Positions 8,689-19,538 are shown, numbered from the stretch's first letter. The stretch: DNA of 64,000 bases from Mycobacterium sp. DL592 (GCF_011694515.1 NZ_CP050192.1:357932-421931), one strand, 5' to 3'. Made by a program: numbers and translations. The notes: generated by a model from the sequence alone, not told the origin.

Positions 8689-9860
8689 GCCTGGCTGCCG
8701 GTGTGCTCGCCGATCGCCTTCACGATCGCTTCGCCCACCCGGCCGAACAGGTCACCGCGCATGTCCCTGGCCCACTCGTGGGATGCCTCGGCAGCGCGCA
8801 GCTGGCCTTTGAAGTGCGGGATGACCTTGCGGGCGAACAAGTCGTAGGAGTGGTAGGTCGCTTTCGGGTCGGCCCAGTCGTGGCCGAGCATCAGGAAGGT
8901 GCCGAACCCGCCGGACTGCTCGAGCAGATCGGTGATGTAGGCGATCGCGTCGTCTGGGGTTCCGATGCAGCAGTTACCTTGCGCCGCATAGGCGGCGACG
9001 AACTCGTGCGGTGTCTGCGCGGGGGCCTCGACATCATTGGACAGCGGCACGAACCCGGCCGCACCGAAGTAGTTGGCGAAGTCCTGCAGCCCGTAGGTGC
9101 AGTCGTCGATGGCCTGCTCGCGGGTATCGGCCAGGTGCACGATGCCCAGCACCCGCCAGTTGGTCCGGTCGGGCTCCGGACGGCCCGCTTCGGCGGCCTT
9201 GTCCACCACGATCTGCCAGGCGCTGTCCAGGGCCGCGTACCCGCCGGGAACCGACATCGACAACGACAGCAGCGACGTGCCCAGTGTCCCGGCCAGCCGC
9301 GGACCAGACGGTGAAACCATTGCTGCCGTGGATATTTCGGGGTACGGCCAGGTGTAGGGGCGGATGTGCAACTGCGCGTCGCGCAGGGTGAACCAGTCGC
9401 AGTGCCTGCTGATGCGTTCGTCGGGCCCGGCCCGGAACAGCGCGAGGATGGCCTCCAGCGACTCCTGCATCATCTGCCGCTGCTCCACCGGGTCGATGCC
9501 CATCATGTAGGCGTCCGAGGGAAGTGCGCCGGGACCGGTTCCGAACATCACCCGCCCGCGCGTCAGGTGGTCGAGCAGCACCCACCGGTCGGCGACCATC
9601 AACGGGTGGTGATAGGGCAGTGAGACCACGCCGGTGCCCAGCCGGATGTGCTTGGTGCGTTCGGCGGCCGCGGCGATGAACACCTCGGGGCAGGCGATCA
9701 GCTCGTATCCACCCGAGTGGTGCTCGCCGAACCACACCTCGTCGTAGCCCAGCCTATCCAGTGCGACGGTCCGCTCCAGGTCATACTCCAGTGCGACAGT
9801 GGGGGATTGGCCGACAGGGTGAAACGGCGTGACGAACACGCCGAAGTTGAGGGGTCGCAT
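8685..9860 (-). CDS. LLM-class flavin-dependent monooxygenase (Rv3618-like)
   Basis: About 391 residues of the bacterial luciferase-like TIM-barrel family: YDEVWFGEHHSGGYE, RTKHIRLGTGVVSLPYHHP, and DHLTRGRVMFGTGPGALPSDA. Such enzymes use reduced FMN (or F420) with oxygen to oxidise small hydrophobic molecules; close relatives are annotated limonene-type monooxygenases. The ATG at 9860 is 2 bp after the ephA stop; a GTG at 9866 overlapping that stop (GTGA) is possible too. The pairing with an epoxide hydrolase is conserved in M. tuberculosis (Rv3617-Rv3618) and suggests mono-oxygenation followed by epoxide opening on a shared lipid or terpenoid substrate; that is inference. Confidence 0.88.
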   Translation of the reverse strand: MRPLNFGVFVTPFHPVGQSPTVALEYDLERTVALDRLGYDEVWFGEHHSGGYELIACPEVFIAAAAERTKHIRLGTGVVSLPYHHPLMVADRWVLLDHLTRGRVMFGTGPGALPSDAYMMGIDPVEQRQMMQESLEAILALFRAGPDERISRHCDWFTLRDAQLHIRPYTWPYPEISTAAMVSPSGPRLAGTLGTSLLSLSMSVPGGYAALDSAWQIVVDKAAEAGRPEPDRTNWRVLGIVHLADTREQAIDDCTYGLQDFANYFGAAGFVPLSNDVEAPAQTPHEFVAAYAAQGNCCIGTPDDAIAYITDLLEQSGGFGTFLMLGHDWADPKATYHSYDLFARKVIPHFKGQLRAAEASHEWARDMRGDLFGRVGEAIVKAIGEHTGSQA

Positions 9861-9862
9861 GG

Positions 9863-10828
9863 TCACCACTCCAATCCGGATAGGAAACCCACCAGTTCAC
9901 GGTTGATCTCGTCGGGTCGTTCCTGCTGAATCCAATGTCCGGCGCCGTCGAGCAGCACCTGCCGGTACGGGCCCTTGACCACCTCGGTGGCCCGGTCGAC
10001 TCGGGTGAAGCCGAGCGTGGGATCTTCGGTGCCGCCGACGAATAGTGCTGGGACAGTGATGGTTTCGGTCGATGCCTGGCCCAGGATGTGCCAGTTCCGG
10101 TCGAAACAGCGATACCAGTTGAGCGCCCCGGTGAACCCGGTGCGGCCGAACTCGGCGGCGTAGTGCGCCAGCTCCTCGGTGCTGAGCCAGTCCGGGAGTT
10201 GCTCGGGCTGGGCCAGCCGGTCGAGGAAGCCGTCGGGTCCGGGGGACAGCATCTGCTGCGCGGCTTCCTCGGTCTTGGGTGTGCGCATGCCGCCCAGCAG
10301 CACGCGCATGGTTCGCAACGGATCTTCGGCCAGCTCGGCGTCGGCGGGGCCGGGCTGCTGGAAGTAGAGGATGTAGAAGAAGTTGTCGCCGAAGATCCGC
10401 CGGAACGCCTCGGTCGGCGGTGTCAGCGGCCGCGGTATCGGCGGCACCGCCAGCCCGGCGACCCCGGCGACCCGGTCGGGGTGCAGCAGCGGCATGTTCC
10501 AGGCCACCACGGCACCGAAGTCGTGCCCGACGATCGCGGCGCGCCGCGCGCCCACGACGTCGAGCAGTGCGGCCACATCGCCGGTCAGTTCGGTGATGTC
10601 GTAGGCCTCGATCTGTGCCGGCCGCGAGGATCCGCCATAGCCGCGCTGGTCGGGTGCCAGCACGTGATACCCCGCCTCGGCCAGCACCGGGATCTGGTGG
10701 CGCCAGGAGTAGGCCAGCTCCGGAAAACCGTGGGTCAGGACGACCACCGGGGCACCCTGCTCACCTGCCTCGGCCACCCGCAACCGAACACCGTTGACGT
10801 CAACTAACCGTTCGGTAGAGGCGACCAC
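9863..10828 (-). CDS. ephA: epoxide hydrolase EphA
   Basis: 321 residues, alpha/beta-hydrolase fold. THGFPE is the oxyanion-hole motif, GHDFGA carries the nucleophilic Asp, GTEDPT the acid, and GAGHWIQQE the catalytic His; an Asp nucleophile rather than Ser marks an epoxide hydrolase. RGYGGSSRP is also typical. It adds water to epoxides to give diols. GTG 10828 gives a start a few residues before STERLVDVNGVRLRV, the conserved beginning; TTG 10840 is an alternative. Coupled to the downstream monooxygenase. Confidence 0.88.
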   Translation of the reverse strand: MVASTERLVDVNGVRLRVAEAGEQGAPVVVLTHGFPELAYSWRHQIPVLAEAGYHVLAPDQRGYGGSSRPAQIEAYDITELTGDVAALLDVVGARRAAIVGHDFGAVVAWNMPLLHPDRVAGVAGLAVPPIPRPLTPPTEAFRRIFGDNFFYILYFQQPGPADAELAEDPLRTMRVLLGGMRTPKTEEAAQQMLSPGPDGFLDRLAQPEQLPDWLSTEELAHYAAEFGRTGFTGALNWYRCFDRNWHILGQASTETITVPALFVGGTEDPTLGFTRVDRATEVVKGPYRQVLLDGAGHWIQQERPDEINRELVGFLSGLEW

Positions 10829-11002
10829 GGTGGTAGCCAAGCACAGCAGTCGGCCTGCCGGAAGGGCGTGTTCGCCCACGGGTGAACACGAACCAATCCC
10901 TGACGGAAACCGGCGGGGCACTTCCCCACGTTGGTCTAGCGGTAGCCTGAACTATTCCAGCTGCGCATATCGGAAGGACCTGGCCGGACACGGCCGATGT
11001 AG

Positions 11003-13306
11003 ATGAACCGGAAAAACGTGATCCGCACACTGACGGTGGTGGCCGTGGTGTTGCTGCTCGGCTGGTCGTTCTTCTATTTCAGTGACGACACCCGTGGCTT
11101 CAAGCCTGTCGACACCTCGGTGGCGATGGCCCAGATCAACGGCGACAACGTCAAGAGCGCCCAGATCGACGACCGCGAACAGCAGCTGCGCCTGGAGCTC
11201 AAGAACGGCAATGGCGACACCGAGAACTCCAACAAGGTCATCGCCAAGTACCCGACCGGGTACGGCGTCGATCTGTTCAACGCGCTGAGCGCCAAGAACA
11301 TCAAGACCAACACCGTGGTCAACCAGGGCAGCGTCCTGGGCTCGCTGCTGGTCTACATGCTCCCGCTGCTGCTTCTCGTCGGCTTGTTCGTGCTGTTCTC
11401 CCGGATGCAGACCGGTGGCCGGATGGGCTTCGGCTTCGGCAAGTCGCGGGCCAAGCAGCTCTCCAAGGACATGCCGAAGACCACGTTCGCCGACGTGGCC
11501 GGCGTCGACGAGGCCGTCGAAGAGCTCTATGAGATCAAGGACTTCCTGCAGAACCCGTCGCGCTATCAGGCGCTCGGGGCGAAGATCCCCAAGGGCGTGC
11601 TGCTCTACGGGCCACCCGGCACCGGAAAGACGCTGCTGGCGCGCGCTGTCGCCGGCGAGGCCGGAGTTCCGTTCTTCACGATTTCAGGCTCGGACTTCGT
11701 CGAGATGTTCGTCGGTGTCGGCGCCTCCCGGGTGCGTGACCTGTTCGAGCAGGCCAAGCAGAACAGCCCGTGCATCATCTTCGTCGACGAGATCGACGCC
11801 GTCGGCCGCCAGCGCGGCGCCGGCCTCGGTGGTGGGCATGACGAGCGCGAGCAGACCCTCAACCAGCTGCTCGTGGAGATGGACGGTTTCGGCGAACGCC
11901 AGGGCGTCATCCTGATCGCGGCCACCAACCGGCCCGACATCCTCGACCCCGCCCTGCTGCGTCCCGGCCGCTTCGACCGCCAGATCCCGGTCACCAGCCC
12001 GGACCTGGCCGGCCGCAAGGCGGTGCTGCGCGTGCATTCGGCCGGCAAGCCGATGGCCCCCGATGCCGACCTCGACGGGCTGGCCAAGCGGACCGTCGGC
12101 ATGTCCGGCGCCGACCTGGCCAACGTCATCAACGAGGCCGCGCTGCTCACCGCCCGCGAGAACGGCACCGTCATCACCGCTGCGGCCATGGAAGAGGCCG
12201 TCGACCGGGTGATCGGCGGACCGCGCCGCAAGGGCCGGGTGATCAGCGAGCTGGAGAAGAAGATCACCGCCTACCACGAGGGTGGCCACACCCTGGCGGC
12301 GTGGGCGATGCCCGACATCGAACCGATCTACAAGGTCACCATCCTGGCCCGCGGCCGCACCGGCGGCCACGCCGTCTCGGTGCCCGAGGACGACAAGGGC
12401 CTGATGACCCGCTCGGAGATGATCTCCCGGCTGGTGTTCGCCATGGGCGGTCGTGCCGCCGAGGAGCTGGTGTTCCGCGAGCCGACCACCGGGGCGGTCT
12501 CCGATATCGACCAGGCCACCAAGATCGCCCGGGCAATGGTCACCGAGTACGGCATGAGCTCCAAGCTGGGCGCGGTCAAGTACGGCACCGAGCACGGCGA
12601 CCCGTTCCTGGGCCGCACCATGGGCACCCAGTCGGACTACAGCCACGAGGTGGCCCGCGACATCGACGACGAGGTCCGCAAACTCATCGAGGCCGCCCAC
12701 ACCGAGGCGTGGACGATCCTCACCGAGTACCGCGACGTCCTCGACATCCTCGCCGGGGAGCTGCTGGAGAAGGAAACCCTGCACCGCTCCGAGCTGGAGG
12801 CGATCTTCGGCGACGTGAAGAAGCGCCCCCGGCTGACGGTGTTCGACGACTTCGGTGGGCGGATCCCGTCCGACAAGCCGCCCATCAAGACCCCGGGCGA
12901 GCTGGCCATCGAGCGCGGTGAGCCGTGGCCCAAGCCGATGCCCGAGCCGGCCTTCAAGAAGGCGATCGCACAGGCGAGCGCGGCCGCCCAAGCCCAGCAG
13001 CCCAATGGCGGTAACGGCAATGGCGCGCACCACGGCGCACCGGCGCAGCAGCCCGGCACCAGCCAGCCGGACTACGGCGCACCGGCCGGCTGGCACGCTC
13101 CCGGCTGGCCGCCGCCGGGTCAGCAGGGTGGCGGCGGCTACTGGTATCCGCCTCCGCCCGGATGGGGACAGCCGCCGCAGCAGCACGGGCAGCCTTACCC
13201 GCCGTATCAGCCCTACCCTGCTCCCAGCCATGCCGGGCCCGGGTCGGCTCCGCAGGACGACGCCGGTGACGACGGCAACCGGCCCAACCCGCCGGCCAAT
13301 GGTTGA
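11003..13306 (+). CDS. ftsH: ATP-dependent zinc metalloprotease FtsH
   Basis: 767 residues. Two membrane segments (about residues 7-26 and 110-131) enclose a periplasmic-side domain. The AAA+ module has Walker A GPPGTGKT, Walker B IIFVDEID and the SRH region [19 protein letters not shown]. The protease site is HEGGH. FtsH degrades misfolded membrane proteins and some regulators. The C-terminal ~130 residues are a low-complexity Gly/Pro/Gln/Tyr-rich tail ([13 protein letters not shown]), as in other mycobacteria. The 174-bp upstream gap separates it from divergent ephA. It is followed 19 bp later by folE. Confidence 0.97.
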   Translation: MNRKNVIRTLTVVAVVLLLGWSFFYFSDDTRGFKPVDTSVAMAQINGDNVKSAQIDDREQQLRLELKNGNGDTENSNKVIAKYPTGYGVDLFNALSAKNIKTNTVVNQGSVLGSLLVYMLPLLLLVGLFVLFSRMQTGGRMGFGFGKSRAKQLSKDMPKTTFADVAGVDEAVEELYEIKDFLQNPSRYQALGAKIPKGVLLYGPPGTGKTLLARAVAGEAGVPFFTISGSDFVEMFVGVGASRVRDLFEQAKQNSPCIIFVDEIDAVGRQRGAGLGGGHDEREQTLNQLLVEMDGFGERQGVILIAATNRPDILDPALLRPGRFDRQIPVTSPDLAGRKAVLRVHSAGKPMAPDADLDGLAKRTVGMSGADLANVINEAALLTARENGTVITAAAMEEAVDRVIGGPRRKGRVISELEKKITAYHEGGHTLAAWAMPDIEPIYKVTILARGRTGGHAVSVPEDDKGLMTRSEMISRLVFAMGGRAAEELVFREPTTGAVSDIDQATKIARAMVTEYGMSSKLGAVKYGTEHGDPFLGRTMGTQSDYSHEVARDIDDEVRKLIEAAHTEAWTILTEYRDVLDILAGELLEKETLHRSELEAIFGDVKKRPRLTVFDDFGGRIPSDKPPIKTPGELAIERGEPWPKPMPEPAFKKAIAQASAAAQAQQPNGGNGNGAHHGAPAQQPGTSQPDYGAPAGWHAPGWPPPGQQGGGGYWYPPPPGWGQPPQQHGQPYPPYQPYPAPSHAGPGSAPQDDAGDDGNRPNPPANG

Positions 13307-13325
13307 TTGACGAAACGGAGCCCCA

Positions 13326-13928
13326 ATGGTGCAACCGACCTCGATAACTCTCGAGACGCCGGTTTTTGACCAAGAGCGTGCCGAGGCGGCAGTGCGTGAA
13401 CTGCTGATCGCGGTGGGCGAGGATCCCGAGCGACAAGGTCTGGTCGACACCCCGGCCCGTGTTGCGCGGGCCTTCCGGGAGATGTTCGCGGGCCTGTACA
13501 CCGACCCGGACGCGGTGCTGGAGACCACCTTCGACGAGCAGCATGACGAACTCGTCCTGGTCAAGAACATCCCGATGTACTCGACCTGCGAGCACCACCT
13601 GGTGGCGTTCCACGGTGTCGCGCACGTCGGCTACATCCCCGGCGACGACGGCCGGGTGACCGGGCTGTCGAAGCTGGCTCGGGTGGTCGACCTGTATGCC
13701 AAGCGTCCGCAGGTGCAGGAGCGGCTGACCGGGCAGATTGCCGACGCGGTGATGCGCAAGCTCAAGCCGCGCGGGGTCATCGTGGTGCTCGAGGCCGAGC
13801 ATCTCTGCATGGCGATGCGCGGAGTCCGCAAGCCCGGCGCCACCACCACGACGTCGGCGGTGCGCGGACAGTTCAAGACCGACAATGCATCCCGAGCAGA
13901 GGCGCTGGAACTCATCCTGCGGAAGTGA
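13326..13928 (+). CDS. folE: GTP cyclohydrolase I
   Basis: 200 residues. The zinc ligands lie in [12 protein letters not shown] and HLCMAMRG, and the catalytic block is [20 protein letters not shown]. It converts GTP to 7,8-dihydroneopterin triphosphate, the first step of folate synthesis. ATG 13326 follows ACGGAG. The stop overlaps the GTG of folP (GTGA at 13925-13928), and the run folE-folP-folB-folK is translationally coupled. Confidence 0.96.
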   Translation: MVQPTSITLETPVFDQERAEAAVRELLIAVGEDPERQGLVDTPARVARAFREMFAGLYTDPDAVLETTFDEQHDELVLVKNIPMYSTCEHHLVAFHGVAHVGYIPGDDGRVTGLSKLARVVDLYAKRPQVQERLTGQIADAVMRKLKPRGVIVVLEAEHLCMAMRGVRKPGATTTTSAVRGQFKTDNASRAEALELILRK

Positions 13929-14785
13929 ACACACTCCCGCCCCGGGTCGGGGCGCTCCGACCCGCCGGCCCCGTGCAGGTGATGGGAGTTGTCAACGTCA
14001 CCGATGACTCCTTCTCCGACGGCGGCCGCTACCTGGATCCCGGTCGGGCCGTCGAGCATGGGGTCGAGCTGGTCGCCCAGGGTGCGGCGATCGTGGACGT
14101 CGGCGGTGAGTCGACCCGTCCCGGCGCGGTGCGAATCGATGCGGCAGTCGAGACGGCCAGAGTGCTCCCGGTGGTCAAAGGACTCGCCGCCCAGGGGATC
14201 ACCGTGAGCATCGACACCATGCACGCCGCGGTCGCCGCGGCCGCGCTGGAGTGCGGTGCCAGTATCGTCAACGATGTTTCGGGCGGACGTGCCGATCCGG
14301 CGATGGCGCCACTGCTGGCTGATGCGAAAGTGCCCTGGGTACTGATGCATTGGCGTTCGGTGGGGGCGCAGCGCCCACACGAGGCACCCGACTACCGCGA
14401 CGTGGTGGCCGAGGTGCGTGACGAACTGCTGGCCAGTGTCGACGCCGCCATCGCCGCCGGTGTCGAGACCGCCAACCTGATCATCGATCCCGGCCTGGGT
14501 TTCGCCAAGACAGCACAACATAATTGGGCTCTGCTCAACGCGCTGCCCGAGTTCGTCGCGACCGGCATCCCGGTGCTCGTCGGAGCCTCCCGGAAGCGTT
14601 TCCTGGGCGCCCTGCTGGCCGACCGGGACGGTAACCCCCGCCCCCCGGACGGCCGTGAAACCGCCACCGCTGTGATCTCGGCGCTGGCCGCCGTGCACGG
14701 TGCGTGGGGGGTCCGGGTGCACGACGTACGTGCGAGCGTGGACGCGCTCGCCGTCCTTGAGGCCTGGGAGGGTGGCGGTGGCTGA
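13925..14785 (+). CDS. folP: dihydropteroate synthase
   Basis: 286 residues. Hallmarks: [46 protein letters not shown] and [13 protein letters not shown]. It condenses 6-hydroxymethyl-dihydropterin diphosphate with p-aminobenzoate and is the sulfonamide target. This is the functional FolP1 type, judged by the intact pterin-binding motifs and folate-operon position. The GTG start overlaps folE's stop; the C-terminus overlaps folB by 8 bp. Confidence 0.96.
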   Translation: MNTLPPRVGALRPAGPVQVMGVVNVTDDSFSDGGRYLDPGRAVEHGVELVAQGAAIVDVGGESTRPGAVRIDAAVETARVLPVVKGLAAQGITVSIDTMHAAVAAAALECGASIVNDVSGGRADPAMAPLLADAKVPWVLMHWRSVGAQRPHEAPDYRDVVAEVRDELLASVDAAIAAGVETANLIIDPGLGFAKTAQHNWALLNALPEFVATGIPVLVGASRKRFLGALLADRDGNPRPPDGRETATAVISALAAVHGAWGVRVHDVRASVDALAVLEAWEGGGG

Positions 14786-15179
14786 CCGAATCGAATTGCG
14801 CGGGTTGACCGTTCGCGGTAACCATGGTGTCTTCGACCATGAGCGGCGCGACGGGCAGGACTTCGTGGTCGACATCACGGTGTGGATCGACCTGGCCGAT
14901 GCCGCCGCCAGCGACGACCTGGCCGACACGTTCGACTACGGCGTACTGGCCCAACGTGCGGCCGCCGTGATCGGTGGCCCGGCCCGCAACCTCATCGAGA
15001 CCGTCTCCGCCGAGATCGCTGAGGACGTCATGACCGACCCGCGGGTGCACGCCGTCGAGGTCGTCCTCCACAAGCCGCACGCACCGATCCCGTTGTCGTT
15101 CACCGACGTTGCCGTCGTCGCCCGCCGATCCCGGCGCGGCGGCCGGGGCCAGATCGTTCCCGCCGGGGACGTGACATGA
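14778..15179 (+). CDS. folB: dihydroneopterin aldolase
   Basis: 133 residues. The sequence [21 protein letters not shown] at the N-terminus and [17 protein letters not shown] near the C-terminus are FolB signatures. It cleaves dihydroneopterin to 6-hydroxymethyl-dihydropterin and glycolaldehyde. GTG 14778 lies 8 bp inside folP; the stop overlaps the ATG of folK (ATGA, 15176-15179). Confidence 0.95.
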   Translation: MADRIELRGLTVRGNHGVFDHERRDGQDFVVDITVWIDLADAAASDDLADTFDYGVLAQRAAAVIGGPARNLIETVSAEIAEDVMTDPRVHAVEVVLHKPHAPIPLSFTDVAVVARRSRRGGRGQIVPAGDVT

Positions 15180-15715
15180 CGCGGGTGGTGCTGTCGATCG
15201 GCTCGAACCTCGGCGACCGGATGGCCCGGCTGCAGGCGGCCGTCGACGGGCTCGGCACCTCGGTGCGCGCACTGTCGCCCGTCTACGAAACCGATGCATG
15301 GGGCGGTGTCGAGCAGGGCCCGTTCCTCAACGCGATCGTCGTCGCCGAGGACGACCGGCTCGACGGCCACGGCTGGCTGGCCCGTGCACAGGCGCTCGAA
15401 CAGGCCAACGAGCGGGTCCGCGAGCAGAGGTGGGGTCCGCGCACCCTCGACGTCGACCTGGTCTCGGGTCATGACGGTGCCGACGAGGTGTTCTCCCTCG
15501 ACGAGGGGCTGACCCTGCCGCATCCGATGGCACACCTGCGGGCGTTCGTCATGATCCCGTGGCTGGCGGTGGACCCCGATGCGACGCTGACCGTGGCCGG
15601 CGTGGTGCGGCCGGTTCAGCGGCTGCTCGAGGAGTTGGACCCCGCCGAGCGCGCCGGGGTGCGGCTGACCGACCTCATCCTCAATTTGCCCCCCGACGAA
15701 GCCTCCGGCACCTGA
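15176..15715 (+). CDS. folK: 2-amino-4-hydroxy-6-hydroxymethyldihydropteridine pyrophosphokinase
   Basis: 179 residues. [40 protein letters not shown] and the catalytic [12 protein letters not shown] with [12 protein letters not shown] are all present. It transfers pyrophosphate from ATP to 6-hydroxymethyl-dihydropterin, providing the FolP substrate. Its stop overlaps the ATG of the next membrane-protein gene (TGATG). Confidence 0.95.
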   Translation: MTRVVLSIGSNLGDRMARLQAAVDGLGTSVRALSPVYETDAWGGVEQGPFLNAIVVAEDDRLDGHGWLARAQALEQANERVREQRWGPRTLDVDLVSGHDGADEVFSLDEGLTLPHPMAHLRAFVMIPWLAVDPDATLTVAGVVRPVQRLLEELDPAERAGVRLTDLILNLPPDEASGT

Positions 15716-16185
15716 TGGGTCCCACACGTAAACGCGACCTGCTGGCCGCGGTCATCGGCGTCGCGATCCTGTCGTGTCTGCTGCTGCGTCTGCTCTACCG
15801 GTACTTCCCGCCGATCACGGTGTGGACCGGGCTGTCGTTGTTGGCGGTGGCCGCGGCCGAGGCGGTCTGGGGCTGGTCGGTGCGCAGCAGGATCCGGGAC
15901 GGCCAGATCGGTGTCGGCGCCGGCCGGCTGCACCCGCTGGCGGTGGCCCGCAGTCTGGTGATCGCGAAGGCCTCCGCCTGGGTCGGTGCGCCGGTCGCCG
16001 GATGGTGGATCGGCGTGCTGGTCTACCTGTTGGTCATCCGCACCGACCACGCGCGGGCCGACATCCCGGGTGTGGTGGTAGCGGCGATCAGCGCGGTGGC
16101 TCTCGTGATCGCGTCGTTGTGGCTGCAGAATTGCTGCAAGTCGCCCGGCGAGCCGACCGAGGACCCCGACCGCGCCGCCGAGTAG
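15715..16185 (+). CDS. DUF3180-family membrane protein (Rv3605c-like)
   Basis: 156 residues with four predicted hydrophobic segments (about 10-27, 38-57, 85-108 and 118-139) and a short acidic tail. The family is actinobacterial and follows the folate genes in mycobacteria (Rv3605c). No catalytic motif is visible and function is unknown. The start overlaps folK's stop, so it is part of the fol operon. Confidence 0.82.
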   Translation: MGPTRKRDLLAAVIGVAILSCLLLRLLYRYFPPITVWTGLSLLAVAAAEAVWGWSVRSRIRDGQIGVGAGRLHPLAVARSLVIAKASAWVGAPVAGWWIGVLVYLLVIRTDHARADIPGVVVAAISAVALVIASLWLQNCCKSPGEPTEDPDRAAE

Positions 16186-16238
16186 CCGCCAGGGCGAATC
16201 GCCGCAGCTTGCGGACACGTTCCCGGACATCGCCCGGG

Positions 16239-16244
16239 TACAGT
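16239..16244 (+). promoter_or_regulatory. leaderless -10 element (TACAGT)
   Basis: TACAGT ends 6 nt before ATG 16251, the typical layout of a leaderless mycobacterial promoter, giving the next gene a start independent of the fol operon. Confidence 0.5.
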
Positions 16245-16250
16245 CAGCCC

Positions 16251-17576
16251 ATGACCGTTCTGTCCCGCGGCAGCCGTAATCGGCGCGGCGGCCGCAGGCC
16301 GGGTTGGCTGCTCTTGACGACGTTGCTAGTCCTGGCCATCGTCGCCAGTTCTGCTCTGGTCTTCACCAACCGCGTCGAGCTGCTCAAGCTGGCGGTGGTG
16401 CTGTCGCTGTGGGCGGCCGTCGTCGCTGCCTTCGTCTCGGTCATCTACCGCCGCCAAAGCGATGTCGATGCGGCCCGGGCCCGCGACCTGAAGCTCGTCT
16501 ACGACCTGCAACTGGACCGGGAGATCTCCGCCCGCCGCGAGTACGAACTGAGTGTCGAGTCGCATCTGCGCCGCGAGCTGGCCACCGAGCTGCGCGCCCA
16601 GGCCGCCGACGAGGTCGCGGCGTTGCGGGCCGAGCTGGCCGCACTGCGGGCCAACCTGGAGGTCCTATTCGACGCCGACCTCGGCGACCGGCCCGCCCTC
16701 GAGGGCGATCGCGCCGGCTACGGCGATTGGACCCGCGACACCACCACGTTGCCGCCCACCCCGGGCCGGGTGCAGAGCAGCCGCATCACGCCGGTCAATG
16801 CGGAGGAGTCCGCCGGCCGCACTGCCGAGAACCCGATCATCGACGTTCCCGAGGAACCCCTGGTTGCCCCGGCGCCACCGCCGCAGCCGCCGTACGCGCC
16901 GCCGCCGCGGCGCCGCTACGAGGAACCGCCGCTACCCGACGACTACCGGGGATCGCACCGCCGGTCCGGCGACAACGGTGCCCGCCCGGCACCGGCCCCA
17001 CAACGGTCGTTCACGCCGCCGCCGGAGCCCGCTCCGGTGAGTGCGCCGCAGCCCGAGCCGCAGTCGGCACCCGCTGCCGAGTACACGCCGTCCGACGTCG
17101 CGGCAAGCCACTCCGAGTGGAAGCCGGTGGAGGCCGAAGGCCGCTGGCTGCCGCCGGGCGCGCCGGGCAGCAGCTGGGCCGCGCCGTCCGCCCCCGACAG
17201 CGACGTCACCGCCCCTGCCGCGCCGGCCGACGAGCCCGCACGGGGCAGGCACTGGACCGGGCCGCAGGCCGAGGAGCCTGTGCCAGCCGCACCGCCGCGC
17301 CCCGAACCGGCGATGCAGCCGGCCCCCGAACCGGCCGCGCCGCGGGCCCGGCATTCAGTAGAGGCACCGACCTACGGCCAGGTCCCGCCTGCCATGTCCA
17401 CCCCGCCGCCGCCCGAGCCCGCGTCGCGGCATCGCGGCGATGACGACGCCGAAGACGATCAGCCCGAGGGACCGCGGGGCCAGCACGCCGGCGGCCAGTC
17501 CGTCGCCGAGTTGCTGGCCCGTCTGGAGGCCAACGGCAACAGGGGCGGCGGCCGGCGCCGCAGGCGCGAGGACTAG
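16251..17576 (+). CDS. membrane protein with proline/alanine-rich cytoplasmic tail (Rv3604c-like, DUF6779-type)
   Basis: 441 residues. A basic N-terminus is followed by two membrane segments (about 20-38 and 46-66) and a charged, probably coiled-coil helix (about 68-140, DLKLVYDLQLDREISARREYE... RAELAALRANLEV). The rest (about 180-400) is Pro/Ala-rich and disordered, ending in a conserved QSVAELLARLEANG block and an Arg-rich tail. The layout suggests a scaffold at the cell envelope; no enzyme motif is seen and function is unknown. Confidence 0.8.
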   Translation: MTVLSRGSRNRRGGRRPGWLLLTTLLVLAIVASSALVFTNRVELLKLAVVLSLWAAVVAAFVSVIYRRQSDVDAARARDLKLVYDLQLDREISARREYELSVESHLRRELATELRAQAADEVAALRAELAALRANLEVLFDADLGDRPALEGDRAGYGDWTRDTTTLPPTPGRVQSSRITPVNAEESAGRTAENPIIDVPEEPLVAPAPPPQPPYAPPPRRRYEEPPLPDDYRGSHRRSGDNGARPAPAPQRSFTPPPEPAPVSAPQPEPQSAPAAEYTPSDVAASHSEWKPVEAEGRWLPPGAPGSSWAAPSAPDSDVTAPAAPADEPARGRHWTGPQAEEPVPAAPPRPEPAMQPAPEPAAPRARHSVEAPTYGQVPPAMSTPPPPEPASRHRGDDDAEDDQPEGPRGQHAGGQSVAELLARLEANGNRGGGRRRRRED

Positions 17577-17670
17577 GGCCCCCAGCCAGCCGGGTAAAGT
17601 TGACCAGACCGTCCGGTACCCGCAGCGCAGGACCGGAACGAAATCCAACGACGTCAGCGAGGTCGTCCAG

Positions 17671-18609
17671 GTGGGGACCCCCAACGGCTTGCGCCCGGCA
17701 CGCCTGAAAGTGGGCATCGTCTCGGCGGGGCGGGTCGGCACCGCACTGGGACTGGCACTCGAACGCGCCGAACACGTCGTCGTCGCCTGCAGCGCGATCT
17801 CGAACGCTTCCCTGCGGCTGGCGGAGCGGCGGCTGCCCGACACAGCGGTGCTGCCGGTTCCCGATGTGGCCGACAACGCGGAGCTGTTGCTGCTCACCGT
17901 GCCCGACTCGGAGCTGGCCGGACTGGTCAATGGCCTTGCCGCCACCGGGGCGGTGCGGCGCGGAACGATCGTCGTGCACACCTCGGGTGCCAACGGCATC
18001 GGCGTGCTCGCCCCGCTGACCGCGCAGGGTTGCGTTCCGCTGGCCATCCATCCGGCGATGACGTTCACCGGCTCCGACGAAGACGTGGTGCGTCTCGGTG
18101 AGACGTGCTTCGGAATCACCGCCGCCGACGAGATCGGCTATGCCATCGGCCAGTCGCTGGTGCTCGAGATCGGCGGCGAGCCGTTCCGGGTCAGCGAGGA
18201 TGCGCGCACGCTGTATCACGCGGCGCTGGCGCATGCGAGCAACCACATCGTCACCGTGGTGGCCGACGCGCTCGACGCGCTGCGCGCCGCGCTCTCCGGT
18301 CAGGAGCTGCTCGGGCAGGAACTCATCGGCACCGCACCGGGCGGGCTGGCCGAGCGCATCGTGGGCCCGCTGGCCCGGGCTGCGCTGGAGAACACTCTGC
18401 GCCGTGGCCAGTCGGCGCTGACCGGACCGGTGGCCCGCGGTGACGCCGCCGCGGTGGCCGGTCATCTCGTCGCGCTCAACGAGGTGGATTCCCAACTGGC
18501 GCAGAGTTATTGCGCGAACTCACTGCGTACCGCCCAGCGGGCGCGGGCTCCCAAGGAGGTCTTCGAGGTGTTGGCGGACTGGTCGGCCGGTCAAGGACGG
18601 CCGCAGTGA
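17671..18609 (+). CDS. Rossmann-like/DUF2520 dehydrogenase-like protein (Rv3603c-like; candidate ketopantoate reductase)
   Basis: About 312 residues. The N-terminal Rossmann fold begins [19 protein letters not shown] (GxxxxGxxG NAD(P) motif) and [15 protein letters not shown]; the all-helical C-terminal part (from about residue 130, [11 protein letters not shown] ... [21 protein letters not shown]) is DUF2520. It overlaps panC by 4 bp, so it is made together with pantothenate enzymes. DUF2520/Rossmann proteins include PanG-type alternative ketopantoate reductases as I recall; assigning that reaction here is inference. GTG 17671 is chosen from similarity to the M. tuberculosis N-terminus (VQVG-x-x-x-GLRPARL). 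Confidence 0.8.
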   Translation: MGTPNGLRPARLKVGIVSAGRVGTALGLALERAEHVVVACSAISNASLRLAERRLPDTAVLPVPDVADNAELLLLTVPDSELAGLVNGLAATGAVRRGTIVVHTSGANGIGVLAPLTAQGCVPLAIHPAMTFTGSDEDVVRLGETCFGITAADEIGYAIGQSLVLEIGGEPFRVSEDARTLYHAALAHASNHIVTVVADALDALRAALSGQELLGQELIGTAPGGLAERIVGPLARAALENTLRRGQSALTGPVARGDAAAVAGHLVALNEVDSQLAQSYCANSLRTAQRARAPKEVFEVLADWSAGQGRPQ

Positions 18610-19538
18610 GCAAGGCGGGGCCGCAGTTCAGCGCCGGGCAACTCAACGTCTATCCGACGCCGCAGTCGCTTGCCGACGTGACCCGGGCGCTGCGGCACAC
18701 CGGACGGCGGGTGATGTTCGTGCCGACCATGGGTGCGCTGCACGACGGCCACCTGGCCCTGGTTCGGGCCGCCAAGCGGGTGCCCGGCGCCGTCGTGGTG
18801 GTGTCGATCTTCGTCAACCCCTTGCAGTTCGGCGCCAACGAGGACCTCGACGCCTACCCGCGCACCCTGGACTCCGATCTGGAACTGCTGCGCGGCGAAG
18901 ACGTCGAGGTGGTGTTCACCCCGACCGCCTCGATGATGTATCCCGACGGGCCGCGCACCACGGTCCATCCCGGTCCGCTGGGGGCGGAACTCGAAGGTGC
19001 GGTGCGCCCGACGCATTTCGCAGGAATGCTCACCGTGGTACTCAAACTGCTGCAGATCGTGCGTCCGGACCGGGCGTTCTTCGGCGAGAAGGACTACCAG
19101 CAACTGGTTCTCATCCGGCAGATGGTCGCCGACCTCAACGTCGATGTGCGCATCGTCGGGGTGCCGACCGTGCGGGAATCCGACGGGCTGGCGATGTCGT
19201 CGCGCAACCGCTATCTGAATCCCGAAGAGCGCGAACAGGCTTGCGCGTTGTCGTCGGCACTGTTGGCGGGCATGTACGCAGCGTCGGGTGGGGTCGAGCC
19301 GGCCCTGGACGCCGCCCGCGCGGTGCTCGACGAAGTGCCCGCGATCGAGGTCGACTACCTCGAGGTGCGCGGTCCGCAACTGGAGCCACCGCCGGAGTAC
19401 GGCCCCGCCCGGATGCTGATCGCTGCCCGCATCGGTGGCACCCGGCTGCTGGACAACATCGCCATCGACCTGTCGACCAATGCGGCCCCGCCCGGTGTCG
19501 GGCACGACGAGAACAACGAAATCAGTTGGAGAAATTGA
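18606..19538 (+). CDS. panC: pantothenate synthetase
   Basis: 310 residues. [55 protein letters not shown] and SSRNRYL are the ATP, pantoate and beta-alanine site motifs. It joins pantoate and beta-alanine with ATP. GTG 18606 overlaps the preceding stop (GTGA), and the stop overlaps panD's ATG (TGATG), so the genes are translationally coupled. Confidence 0.96.
   Translation: MSKAGPQFSAGQLNVYPTPQSLADVTRALRHTGRRVMFVPTMGALHDGHLALVRAAKRVPGAVVVVSIFVNPLQFGANEDLDAYPRTLDSDLELLRGEDVEVVFTPTASMMYPDGPRTTVHPGPLGAELEGAVRPTHFAGMLTVVLKLLQIVRPDRAFFGEKDYQQLVLIRQMVADLNVDVRIVGVPTVRESDGLAMSSRNRYLNPEEREQACALSSALLAGMYAASGGVEPALDAARAVLDEVPAIEVDYLEVRGPQLEPPPEYGPARMLIAARIGGTRLLDNIAIDLSTNAAPPGVGHDENNEISWRN

Noticed and set aside
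10920..11002. Short GGCCG/CGGCC repeat before ftsH as an operator
   Set aside because: Arms of 5 bp in G+C-rich DNA are common by chance and it does not overlap a clear -10.
11684..13570. A 628-residue reverse-strand open frame over ftsH
   Set aside because: Shadow of the G+C-rich ftsH gene; no recognisable domain, and the forward protein is certain.
16850..17400. Proline-rich stretch as tandem DNA repeats
   Set aside because: The sequence has no regular period; it is a low-complexity coding region.
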